33,927 nt of DNA from a virus. Location: the IMG/VR virus record IMGVR_UViG_3300037493_005408, positions 1-33,927 of that record, one strand, 5' to 3'. The notes beneath the pieces are model-generated. The model saw only the letters and a list, made by a program, of their open reading frames with translations, did not search any database and had not been told where the DNA came from. This document shows, in pieces, positions 1-7,363 of the stretch; positions within the stretch are counted from its first letter, which is position 1; the number at the start of each line of letters is the position of its first letter. The translations under genes were made by a program, and so were the position numbers.

Positions 1-127
1 AGTTGGCTTTATTTGTTTGCCGTCTATGGCATCGCTTATGGCGGTGCGGCTTTTAATTAAGGTTTCGTTTATAAAAAGTATATTTAAACTCATATTTTAT
101 TTTTTACGTGTTACTACTTTTACATCC
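1..127. repeat. Left copy of the 127-bp identical end repeat
   Basis: This segment is identical to 33801-33927. A perfect end overlap of this size, exactly 127 bases, is what a de Bruijn assembler with k=127 leaves on a circular contig, so it most likely shows circularity or circular permutation and not a physical terminal repeat. Positions 1-93 hold the first 31 codons of the DUF6712-like connector gene (complete at 33324-33893), and 97-127 hold the last codons of the portal gene. Confidence 0.95.
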
Positions 128-2091
128 CATCTATGACGGCAATATGGTCTATGGTTGCCGTTAGGCTCGGTAAACCAACCGCCGCGTCTATCCCAAACCG
201 AGTAACCAAGGCGCTCGCTTATGTTCTCAATGTCGGCGCGGCTCCAAAGTTTGGTGTCTGCTAGTTGTAGCATACGTGCGCAAAATGGTCTATTTTTATC
301 GTCCCTTGGCCCATTATAAGTATATCTTAAAAGGACTTCGGTCGTTGTGGTCTTGTCGCCACCAGGAATGGTTCTTAAAGGTTGTACCAATTCACGTACA
401 ATGGGCGAATAGTTAGGGTTCAATATATTCATTGCGCTACCTATCACGCTCAAATAACCTTCGGTTTGTAGGGCTTTTAAGGCGGTATTTATGGCACTTA
501 CTTCCTTGCCTAGTACTATTGCCATTGTTTGCGGTGTAACGCGCTTATCCTTGCTTATAAGGTCTAGGACGTTGGCTTTAAGTTTGTTTATTTCGGCGTC
601 GGCAAATTGCTCAAAGTTCTTAGCTTCAAAGGTATCAACTACATCAAAGTCGTTAACGTGGTCGCCACATGCGGCAAACTCATTTAAAAGTATTTCGTCT
701 TGTGTTTCGGCAAAGGCTTGCATCTCGGTTGTAGGATCTTCATCAATGCCTAAAAATGTGTTCACATCGGCGTCGGTAAATCCAAAGCCACTTTTAAGCA
801 TTAGGCTAGCTTGTTGCTTATTAATTTTACCGCTACCAAATTGGCGTACTATACGCATCACGTTTTGGTATTGGCGTCCGCTTAAATTCTTTATAGCGTC
901 GTTTGCTTGCATTGGTTGCGCTACCGCAGTAGTGCTACCACTTGCAGCCGGTGCCGTCATTTCAACTTGTAAGCCTAGCTTTTCGCGTATTTCATCACGC
1001 GTCATATTGGCACTCAATACGGCCTCGCTAAATTCAAAGCTAAGTGGCTCTACTGGTGTAATAGTATGTTCGCCAGGAATACCGGCTAAATTCATAATCT
1101 TAGTAAAGGTTTGCTCGTGTTCTTGTTGGCGCTCGTTTACGTAAGTATTTTGGAAAATTTGGTAAGCGTCGCGTATTTCATTACGTGCGCCTAATTGCCC
1201 TTCGGTCTTGATACCAAATAAAGTAGGGCTTGTAACTTGATGGCAAGCAAAAATCTCTTGCTGAATCAAATTATTAATATTGGTAAAATCTTCTTTTGTT
1301 AAACTTGTTTCGCCTAGGTCTATAATATCTACGGCGTTTTCTTTACTTGGGTTAAATGCTATTACTACGCGGTCGCCGTCGTGGTTGGCAAATTTGCGTT
1401 TTAAATCGCGTTCAACTTCTTCTTGTTCTTCTTCTTGTGGTAGGCCGTTGTTAAAATTAATTAATTTAGTAGCAACAAAGTTATGCTTTGCATTGCCTAA
1501 AATATGTCGGCTTACTTGGATATCACTTTCAATATAGTTAAGTCCTTGGAAGTAACTAGGCAAAGGATAAATATCACTCTTAGGGTTGTATTGCTTTACA
1601 AATAATATTTGTACGCCATTATTTTCGTTTAAATTAAAGGCTGGGTATTCGCGCGCCTTTTCTTTAAAGTCGCTTAGTTCCCAGTCGTCCTTAATATAGA
1701 ACTTTTTTAAATCTTTGCTAGCACGTACCTTTTGGAACTCTATGTGGTACACCTCGGCAATATTGCCTAGCGCGTTCCATAGCACTTGCAAGTAAAAGCC
1801 ACCATGTAATTCATCGTCCAGGATAGAACGCTTTAAAATTTGGTTCCAAGTTTCGCCTTGGCTATTGGCTTTCTTTTCTATATCTTCAAAGCCCTTGCCA
1901 AAAATATAATTCACTTTGCCTTTTACAATAGCGCCATGCTTTGGACTTTCGCCAAAAAGACTTATTAAATAATTTGAGTAATTGTTGCGGTCGCCAAACT
2001 CTACATAATTTTTACCTTTCTTTTCTTCAAATTTAGGTTGTAATGCTTGGTCAAATTCTACTTTTACTAGTTGATATTGTTTATTCACCAT
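97..2091 (-). CDS. Portal protein fused to a MuF-like C-terminal domain
   Basis: This 664-residue protein forms the capsid-vertex ring through which DNA passes. The first 390 or so residues look like a Bacteroidota-phage portal, with motifs such as YSNYLISLFGESPKH and a conserved QEIFACHQVTSPTLFGI segment. A low-complexity Ala/Ser/Thr linker follows near residue 385. A helix-turn-helix-like stretch (KRVTPQTMAIVLGKEVSAI) lies near residues 520-540. The last 60 residues (NRPFCARM, then WDRRGGWFTEPNG and PYCRHRW) resemble the C-terminal part of Mu gpF-like minor head proteins. The ATG overlaps the end of the upstream gene (2081). Portals alone are usually 450-550 residues, so the extra length fits a portal plus minor-head fusion. 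The portal role is well supported; the MuF role is inferred. Confidence 0.85.
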   Translation of the reverse strand: MVNKQYQLVKVEFDQALQPKFEEKKGKNYVEFGDRNNYSNYLISLFGESPKHGAIVKGKVNYIFGKGFEDIEKKANSQGETWNQILKRSILDDELHGGFYLQVLWNALGNIAEVYHIEFQKVRASKDLKKFYIKDDWELSDFKEKAREYPAFNLNENNGVQILFVKQYNPKSDIYPLPSYFQGLNYIESDIQVSRHILGNAKHNFVATKLINFNNGLPQEEEQEEVERDLKRKFANHDGDRVVIAFNPSKENAVDIIDLGETSLTKEDFTNINNLIQQEIFACHQVTSPTLFGIKTEGQLGARNEIRDAYQIFQNTYVNERQQEHEQTFTKIMNLAGIPGEHTITPVEPLSFEFSEAVLSANMTRDEIREKLGLQVEMTAPAASGSTTAVAQPMQANDAIKNLSGRQYQNVMRIVRQFGSGKINKQQASLMLKSGFGFTDADVNTFLGIDEDPTTEMQAFAETQDEILLNEFAACGDHVNDFDVVDTFEAKNFEQFADAEINKLKANVLDLISKDKRVTPQTMAIVLGKEVSAINTALKALQTEGYLSVIGSAMNILNPNYSPIVRELVQPLRTIPGGDKTTTTEVLLRYTYNGPRDDKNRPFCARMLQLADTKLWSRADIENISERLGYSVWDRRGGWFTEPNGNHRPYCRHRWDVKVVTRKK

Positions 2092-2452
2092 TGTAAGTTT
2101 TAAATTCGTTATCTTGATTATTGTACTCTACCGGCGTAAATGCAGTTGAATCATGTAAATACATAAATCCTTGTTCAACTATATTGCCGCTCGAAGCCTC
2201 GTTGGTATTACTAGAACTTGCTTGCTCACGTATTCTATATCGCCAAGTTCCACTTTCTTGGGTATTAAATGTAGCTTGTAAACAAAGTACATCTTGGTAC
2301 CTAGCATCGGTGCTTATATTGGTTCCCACAAATTTAACTATATTTTCGTTAGCACTGGTAAAAATAAATAAATAATATGGGTTAGTTAATGTTGCCAACT
2401 CAAGGCCGGTAAATATTAAGTTATTGTTTTGTCCTTTATAAATATGCAACAT
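2081..2452 (-). CDS. Small putative virion protein between tube-like protein and portal
   Basis: A 123-residue protein starting MLHIYKGQNNN. I chose the ATG at 2452 because the GTG at 2482 sits inside a terminator hairpin. The protein is beta-strand-like (FTGLELATLTNPYYLFIFTS), ends in a polar tail, and its stop codon overlaps the portal start. Proteins of this kind are common beside portals of Bacteroidota phages, where they are usually annotated as structural or hypothetical. I do not recognise a defined domain. A head or neck decoration role is an inference from position only. Confidence 0.7.
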   Translation of the reverse strand: MLHIYKGQNNNLIFTGLELATLTNPYYLFIFTSANENIVKFVGTNISTDARYQDVLCLQATFNTQESGTWRYRIREQASSSNTNEASSGNIVEQGFMYLHDSTAFTPVEYNNQDNEFKTYNGE

Positions 2453-2467
2453 AAGGTCTATAAATTT

Positions 2468-2497
2468 AAAAACCCTACCCACTTATTGTAGGTAGGG
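2468..2497 (-). terminator. Hairpin terminator before the portal pair
   Basis: On the minus strand a 7-bp perfect stem (CCCTACC/GGTAGGG, plus-strand arms 2473-2479 and 2491-2497) with an 11-nt loop is followed by five T. It lies between the stop of the tube-like gene (2541) and the ATG of the next gene (2452). It could lower expression of the portal genes relative to the capsid and tube genes. Confidence 0.65.
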
Positions 2498-2540
2498 CGT
2501 AATTAAATAACTGCTTTACTTTTTAAATAATTGGCTAAAA

Positions 2541-3059
2541 TTAACCAGCAGTCTCAAGCGCTAGGCCTACTGCACTAGAAACTTGTAAGAAATCATCCGG
2601 CTCAACGCCAGTCAATGTAATATTGTATCCGTTACGATCGCCCGCACCAGTACCACTACCATTCTCGGTAGAAGCTAAGTAAAGGCCATTGCCTTTGCCA
2701 TACATGCGGTAGTTTCCGTCCATGTCTAAAGTTACAACCATTAACTTAGCCTTAGCTAAAGTGCGTACCACGTTTGCGGTAGTGCTATCTCTTTTGTTTA
2801 ATGGGAATACTACTTGATGGGTATAGAACAATGATCCATTTTCTTCGGATCCGGTTGCGTTTGAATTTGTATTTGCTACGGCACGTGGTATATCGAATTT
2901 GTAAAAACGCTTACCAGATGCCTTAGTGATGCCGGTTACTAAACCGCTCACTTCAGTTACACCGCTTATATTACCAAACTCGGCAACATAAACAGATTTA
3001 ATTCCCCCTATATTTTCGCGGCAATCAATAGTAAAGCCGCTTGTTATTGCGCATGGCAT
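2541..3059 (-). CDS. Putative tail tube protein
   Basis: A 172-residue beta-rich protein. It contains AEFGNISGVTEVSGLVTGI near the N-terminus and a glycine-rich DGNYRMYGKGNGLYL segment followed by YNITLTGVEPDDFLQV near the C-terminus. This layout (an N-terminal strand pair and a late 'L.G.E..D...V' strand) resembles tail tube or other major virion proteins of Bacteroidota phages. The gene lies alone between two hairpin terminators just after the major capsid gene, which fits a highly expressed virion protein. The tube assignment rests on family resemblance and length. A head decoration protein is the main alternative. Confidence 0.5.
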   Translation of the reverse strand: MPCAITSGFTIDCRENIGGIKSVYVAEFGNISGVTEVSGLVTGITKASGKRFYKFDIPRAVANTNSNATGSEENGSLFYTHQVVFPLNKRDSTTANVVRTLAKAKLMVVTLDMDGNYRMYGKGNGLYLASTENGSGTGAGDRNGYNITLTGVEPDDFLQVSSAVGLALETAG

Positions 3060-3072
3060 ATTAAAAAAGTTT

Positions 3073-3104
3073 AAAAAAAAGGCGGCGTTTTTTGCACCGC
3101 CTTT
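3073..3104 (-). terminator. Strong intrinsic terminator after the major capsid gene
   Basis: On the minus strand the stem AAAGGCGG/CCGCCTTT (8 bp, plus arms 3078-3085 and 3097-3104) closes an 11-nt loop and is followed by a run of eight T. It sits in the short gap between the capsid stop (3124) and the next ATG (3059). This is the clearest minus-strand terminator in the genome. Confidence 0.85.
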
Positions 3105-3123
3105 CTTTGGTTAAATATTAGAA

Positions 3124-4083
3124 CTAGATAGTTGACTTAAACTTTACACAAAATTGTGTGTAAGCTACGTTAACTCCTAATTTGAAAGCTACTCTATAAC
3201 GAACCTCGTTATTATCTTTTGAATACCAGATAGTGTAATTATCTTCTTCAGCTTCTAAGTCAAACGCCATAGCGATGTTAGACAAAGTTGTTGCGTAGAT
3301 ATCGCCAGTGCCATTCAATCCGTTTACTGCTACTAACTTCGCGTTAGTTCCAGGGATAACGAACATTCTATCAGCGCTACCATCAACTTGGTAGTTGTAT
3401 AAATTCAATGCTTGGTAAGCTAAAACTGCTAATCTATAAGCATCAAAACCTACAAAAATATGTAAATCTTCAGCGTCAATGATTTCAACTGGGATAGCTT
3501 TGTAAACACCTTGTAAAGCAGATACAATGTTAGTAGAAGTCAAAGTTGAAATAGGCGCACCAGATACATATCCAGATACGTTTGCATCAACCGGAGAACC
3601 AGCATCAATCAACTTAATTAAGCCATTGAAACGCTTTAAGTTTTCGCTAGCTGAATCAGTATCGCCTTGCCAAATTCCTACTTCTAATTGCTTAGCAATA
3701 GTCTTGTTTTTTTGTTCAGCAAACTTAGTTTGGAACTCAGCCCATCCAAAATCTTCGTAAGTAGAACCCGCTCTTAAAGCCTCTTGAGAGAAGTAAGCTT
3801 CAAAATCTTTAGGGCAAATTGCTTCTTCGATTTTGATTTTACCAACTGTCACTGTCGCTTGGCTTAAAGTAGTTGTACCACTTGCATTCCAACCGCAAGC
3901 ATCAGCTTGGAAGTTTGCGTTTGTAGCAAGTTTAGGAACCGCTACCGCAGATTTAGTCTTAGGTAATAAGATACCACCAGACTTGATTAATTCTTGTGTT
4001 TTCGCAGAGAAAACCGCTTCGGTCAATAAAGGTGCAATCTGTTGTTTAGTATATGCACTTATGCCTGAAAATGATAATGCCAT
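3124..4083 (-). CDS. Major capsid protein (HK97-fold likely)
   Basis: A 319-residue protein, preceded by scaffold and protease genes in the usual maturation order. It begins MALSFSGISAYTKQQ and has an N-terminal helical arm (IAPLLTEAVFSAKTQELIKSG). A hydrophobic beta-rich core follows, with KIKIEEAICPKDFEAYFSQE, then LHIFVGFDAYRLAVLAY and MFVIPGTNAKLVAVNG. It ends with EVRYRVAFKLGVNVAY, typical of the P-domain strand of HK97-type capsids in this phage group. Its codons are more uniform than those of most neighbours (GCT, GAA, AAC used often), which would fit high expression. The capsid role is well supported; the fold is inferred. Confidence 0.87.
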   Translation of the reverse strand: MALSFSGISAYTKQQIAPLLTEAVFSAKTQELIKSGGILLPKTKSAVAVPKLATNANFQADACGWNASGTTTLSQATVTVGKIKIEEAICPKDFEAYFSQEALRAGSTYEDFGWAEFQTKFAEQKNKTIAKQLEVGIWQGDTDSASENLKRFNGLIKLIDAGSPVDANVSGYVSGAPISTLTSTNIVSALQGVYKAIPVEIIDAEDLHIFVGFDAYRLAVLAYQALNLYNYQVDGSADRMFVIPGTNAKLVAVNGLNGTGDIYATTLSNIAMAFDLEAEEDNYTIWYSKDNNEVRYRVAFKLGVNVAYTQFCVKFKSTI

Positions 4084-4100
4084 TTTTATTAAATTTTAAA

Positions 4101-4697
4101 TTATGAACAAATTGATTTTGAGAAATTTTCAAACTCGGCCTTTGCATCTAATTTTTGATCAGCAAAAGCATTGCTTGTTTTTACGCTTGCATCTGGTGTA
4201 CCTTGTGGCGCTTCAACTAGCATCTTGCTAATTTGCATAAGGCCTTCAATTACTTTATTTGCTTGCGTTAATTTTGTTTCGTATGCTGCAAACTTTTCTT
4301 CGTATGCTGCAAATTTTTCGTTTGTTGCGTTTTCAAAAGCCGCAAACTTTGCGCTCATGTCTTCGTCTTCAACAACTGGTGCAACTTCTTCGGTAACTGC
4401 TGGCTTAATTTCCATGATAGCGCCGTTATCGCCTAAAACGATAATTGTGCCATCTTCTAATTTATGCTCGCCTACTGGCGCTGGCATACCTTCGATAGTT
4501 ACAACACCACCAACGGCTAATTCGGTAACTTGTACCATAGTGCCATCAGCTAATTTAGCGTCCATCATTTTAACAGCCATTTCTGGAGTACCAGATACGG
4601 GCGCCATTTCCGGAGCCACTGCAAAAGATTGATCTTCTTTTACTAATTCAACAAAAAATTGTTGAACTTTTTCTAAGATTGTTTGTGCGTCTTTCAT
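4101..4697 (-). CDS. Putative capsid scaffolding protein
   Basis: A 198-residue acidic protein immediately upstream of the major capsid gene and downstream of the protease gene. The N-terminal half has a short beta-rich region (GTMVQVTELAVGGVVTIEG, then LEDGTIIVLGDNG) similar to phage proteins found at this locus. The middle is a predicted coiled coil with a tandem EKFAAYE/EKFAAYE repeat, and the C-terminal part is polar and disordered-looking. Position, acidity and coiled coil point to assembly scaffold, probably removed by the adjacent protease. It could instead be a scaffold-like domain retained in the head. Confidence 0.65.
   Translation of the reverse strand: MKDAQTILEKVQQFFVELVKEDQSFAVAPEMAPVSGTPEMAVKMMDAKLADGTMVQVTELAVGGVVTIEGMPAPVGEHKLEDGTIIVLGDNGAIMEIKPAVTEEVAPVVEDEDMSAKFAAFENATNEKFAAYEEKFAAYETKLTQANKVIEGLMQISKMLVEAPQGTPDASVKTSNAFADQKLDAKAEFENFSKSICS
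4278..4319 (-). repeat. Two tandem 21-bp repeats in the scaffold coiled coil
   Basis: Positions 4278-4298 and 4299-4319 differ at a single base and encode consecutive copies of a KFAAYEE/KFAAYET heptad. A weaker third copy lies immediately upstream in the gene (the KFAAFEN segment). The unit is exactly seven codons, so copy number changes would lengthen the coiled coil without a frameshift. Confidence 0.85.
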
Positions 4698-4719
4698 ACT
4701 TCTATATATATTATTTTAG

Positions 4720-5322
4720 TTAAATAGGTACTTTTAGTAAATCTGCTAGTTCGGCTAGCTTTTGTTCGGCGTAGTTAAGAGTCTTCTTTTCGGTTGGGTA
4801 TTCAAAGTAACCTTCTACCGAAAATCCTTTTACTTTGCCTTGTTTAATTAGTTGCCATGCTTGTTCGTTTTCTACGTAAAAGCTACCAAACCATGATCCG
4901 TCGTTGGCATCTTCAAAACCAGCCATGGGCGCAATGCCTCGGGCTTTGTCAACTAAAAAACTTTCAAACATTATAAGTCCGTCAAGTTGCATATCTTGAT
5001 CGTGCATTAAATTAACATTGCCTTGGTAGCCTTTTTTGCTAAACTTAATCGCGATATCTTTTATAGTATCAGCGCTAAAGGTTACAAAATGCTCGCCAAA
5101 CTTCTTATTGTTTCTATAAATAGGTTTGTCTGCTAACATTAACGGACCGCTTATAATGTGTTTGTCTTCGTCTTGTATGGCAAAACTTTGGCCGTAATTT
5201 TCTTCGCTAAACGCTATAAAATCACGTTGTATTGCCGGCTTGTCAACAAGCGCTATAAACGATACCTCGGCATCGTCTTGTAATTCTTCTTGTATCTTTA
5301 GTTCGTAAATAGGTAAATCCAT
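4720..5322 (-). CDS. Putative prohead maturation protease (XkdF-like)
   Basis: A 200-residue protein resembling the XkdF family (PF14550), which often carries the head maturation protease at this position. The N-terminus (IYELKIQEELQDDAEVSFIALVDKPAI) is the usual opening of that family. Possible catalytic residues are His in NLMHDQD and Ser in KGFSVEGYF, the same His...Ser order as S78-type phage proteases. It precedes the scaffold and capsid genes, as expected for the enzyme that processes both. The catalytic residues are proposed from motif position only. Confidence 0.75.
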   Translation of the reverse strand: MDLPIYELKIQEELQDDAEVSFIALVDKPAIQRDFIAFSEENYGQSFAIQDEDKHIISGPLMLADKPIYRNNKKFGEHFVTFSADTIKDIAIKFSKKGYQGNVNLMHDQDMQLDGLIMFESFLVDKARGIAPMAGFEDANDGSWFGSFYVENEQAWQLIKQGKVKGFSVEGYFEYPTEKKTLNYAEQKLAELADLLKVPI

Positions 5323-5356
5323 AGTAATAAATATAAAATTATTGCTTTGTGTACTT

Positions 5357-7345
5357 TTAGTTTATTCGGGCCGCGCGGTTAAGTCTTGCCGTACGTTCTT
5401 GGTTATTACTAATGTCGCTTTCTATTACGTAGGCTCTACCCCCGCTACCCCCCATTTGGTTAACTTGCTCTGGGTTTAAATTAGTTGTTTGAGGCGTTGG
5501 CGACAATGGCGCGCTTGCTGAAACCCCAACGCTTCCGCCACTATCGGATCCGGCACCGGCAGTAGAAGGTGCCGCCTTGCTTTTACCGGCCGAAAGTATT
5601 GCCGCAATTTGTGCCGCACCGGCAACACCGGCGCCAACCGCTTGCGCAATGGTATTGGCTTTAGATATTCCCTTACCGACTATTGCACCGGTTACGGCCG
5701 CCTTACCACTAGCAATTTGTGCGGCTGCTAAGCCTTGCATTCCTGGTATAAAAGCGCTTGCTATACCTACGCCGATAGTTGCGTTACCCGCCGCAATAGC
5801 CTTATTGTACTCGGCTTGTTGTTGCCTACCACTTAATAAAATTGCTCCTATACTTGAAGCGGTTGCAATAGCTACTTGCGCAATTCCAAAAGCCTTAGCC
5901 AAGTCGCTACCTTGTCCAAGAACTTGCGATAAGTTACCAATGCTTGACGCAATGCTATTACCTAAAGTAACCCAGCTTTCGCCTATTGCAATATTGGTAG
6001 CGAATGCAGTATCTAGTCTTTTTTGTTCTAGGTCGTTAATTTCTTGTTGTTGCTTATAATAAAAAGCGTTCCATTCTTCTTGCGCTTTAAATCTTTCGTC
6101 AATTACTTTTTGTTGTTCATCACTATTCTTTTTATCTATTGCTATTTGCTTATCACTTAGTTCTATTTTTTTAGCAACGTATTCAGTGTCTGCGTCTATT
6201 AATTCGGCTTGAATGCCTTTGTATTCAACGCTATCTTTTTTAAATAGCTTTTGCTTTTTTTCTAGGTCTTCTTTTTTTAATTGGTAGCTTTTTTCTCCGA
6301 AGGTTTTTTCTATATCAAGTTTTTGTTGTTCATTTTCTGCGGTAGCAAGCGTTTCTTGTTTTAAATTTTTTAATCTTGATTCGCTTATTTTATTATCGGT
6401 ATCTAAATTTTTTAATTTATCCTGGAATGCTTTGTCTGCTATTTCTTTTCTTTTGCTAGCTTCTTCCTTTTCAATGCTAGTAATTTGTCCTTGAGTACGT
6501 TTAGAAATTTTTGCACTTTGTGCGCCAGCATCTTCAGCGGCAATAATAAGCGCATCAATACCGGCAAGTTTTTCTTTGTCAATATTCTTCATGCCCATAA
6601 GTTCGGCACGTGCTATCTTTAAATTTTCTAAAGTTCCGGTACGTATAACCTTTAAAACATTTTCACGCGCGCCAAGTTCAAGTGCAAGTTGTTCTAGTAA
6701 TAAAGTTGCCCTTTGCTTATTTATTGCTATTACTTTGTCGGTTTCTTCTTTTTCAATACGTGCGGCTTCTTTTAATGCGGTAATCCTTTCTTTAATAGGT
6801 CTATTTGCATCCGCAGCAATTTCGCGCGCTTCTTGTAGGCGTCTATTTGCTTCGGCGGTTGCTAAAGCCGAATTGCGTTGCGCATCTTCTAAGTCGTCCA
6901 GGGCTTCGGTAATTTCGCCAAAACGTTCGCTTGTTGCTTTGCTTGAAATACCCAAAGCGTCAAGTGCAACTATTAAACCATTGTTTACAAGTTCGGTAAA
7001 TTGTATAAAGCCGTCAATTAATGGTGTAAGTATTTTAGTTATAAACGTAGTAAATATCCCGCTTAAAATCCCAAAGGATTTACCTAGCGCATCGCTTACG
7101 CCTTCCATCTTTTTAAATGGTTGGAATAATGCCGTTACCACTCCCACTAGCGTAGTAACTACCGCAATAATTGGGTTGGCCCTAATTATATTTAAAGCGT
7201 TGTTAAATAAGTTAGCGGCGTCGCTTGCCTTTTTTGCAGCGGGCGATAAGCTACCTAATTCCTTACCTAATTCCCCTACCGATTTACTGGCACCCGAGGT
7301 ATCAACCTCAATTTTGGCGCCTATTATTTTTGTCTTTTTTGCCAT
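5357..7345 (-). CDS. Tail tape measure protein
   Basis: A 662-residue protein that sets tail length and occupies the tail lumen. The N-terminus reads MAKKTKIIGAKIEVDTSGA. A hydrophobic double segment follows near residues 55-130 (NPIIAVVTTLVGVVTAL, then GILSGIFTTFITKILTP). Residues 140-440 are almost entirely charged coiled coil. A second hydrophobic Ala/Gly-rich zone (about 450-590) precedes a low-complexity Ser/Ala/Gly linker. It ends with a RAYVIESDISNNQERTARL-like tail that is a hallmark of tape measures in Bacteroidota phages. At 662 residues it suggests a tail near 100 nm under the usual 0.15 nm per residue rule. Confidence 0.88.
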   Translation of the reverse strand: MAKKTKIIGAKIEVDTSGASKSVGELGKELGSLSPAAKKASDAANLFNNALNIIRANPIIAVVTTLVGVVTALFQPFKKMEGVSDALGKSFGILSGIFTTFITKILTPLIDGFIQFTELVNNGLIVALDALGISSKATSERFGEITEALDDLEDAQRNSALATAEANRRLQEAREIAADANRPIKERITALKEAARIEKEETDKVIAINKQRATLLLEQLALELGARENVLKVIRTGTLENLKIARAELMGMKNIDKEKLAGIDALIIAAEDAGAQSAKISKRTQGQITSIEKEEASKRKEIADKAFQDKLKNLDTDNKISESRLKNLKQETLATAENEQQKLDIEKTFGEKSYQLKKEDLEKKQKLFKKDSVEYKGIQAELIDADTEYVAKKIELSDKQIAIDKKNSDEQQKVIDERFKAQEEWNAFYYKQQQEINDLEQKRLDTAFATNIAIGESWVTLGNSIASSIGNLSQVLGQGSDLAKAFGIAQVAIATASSIGAILLSGRQQQAEYNKAIAAGNATIGVGIASAFIPGMQGLAAAQIASGKAAVTGAIVGKGISKANTIAQAVGAGVAGAAQIAAILSAGKSKAAPSTAGAGSDSGGSVGVSASAPLSPTPQTTNLNPEQVNQMGGSGGRAYVIESDISNNQERTARLNRAARIN

Positions 7346-7363
7346 TTTATTTTTAATTATTTA

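Noticed and set aside
1-127. Physical direct terminal repeat used in packaging
   Set aside because: Exact k-mer size and lack of any packaging-like gene context at the ends make an assembly overlap more likely.
491-1144. Plus-strand open frame of 217 codons opposite the portal gene
   Set aside because: Antisense shadow of a well-supported portal gene, with no promoter or neighbours on that strand.
4278-4319. Assembly stutter in the scaffold gene
   Set aside because: The copies differ in sequence and encode a regular heptad, so a true duplication is more likely.
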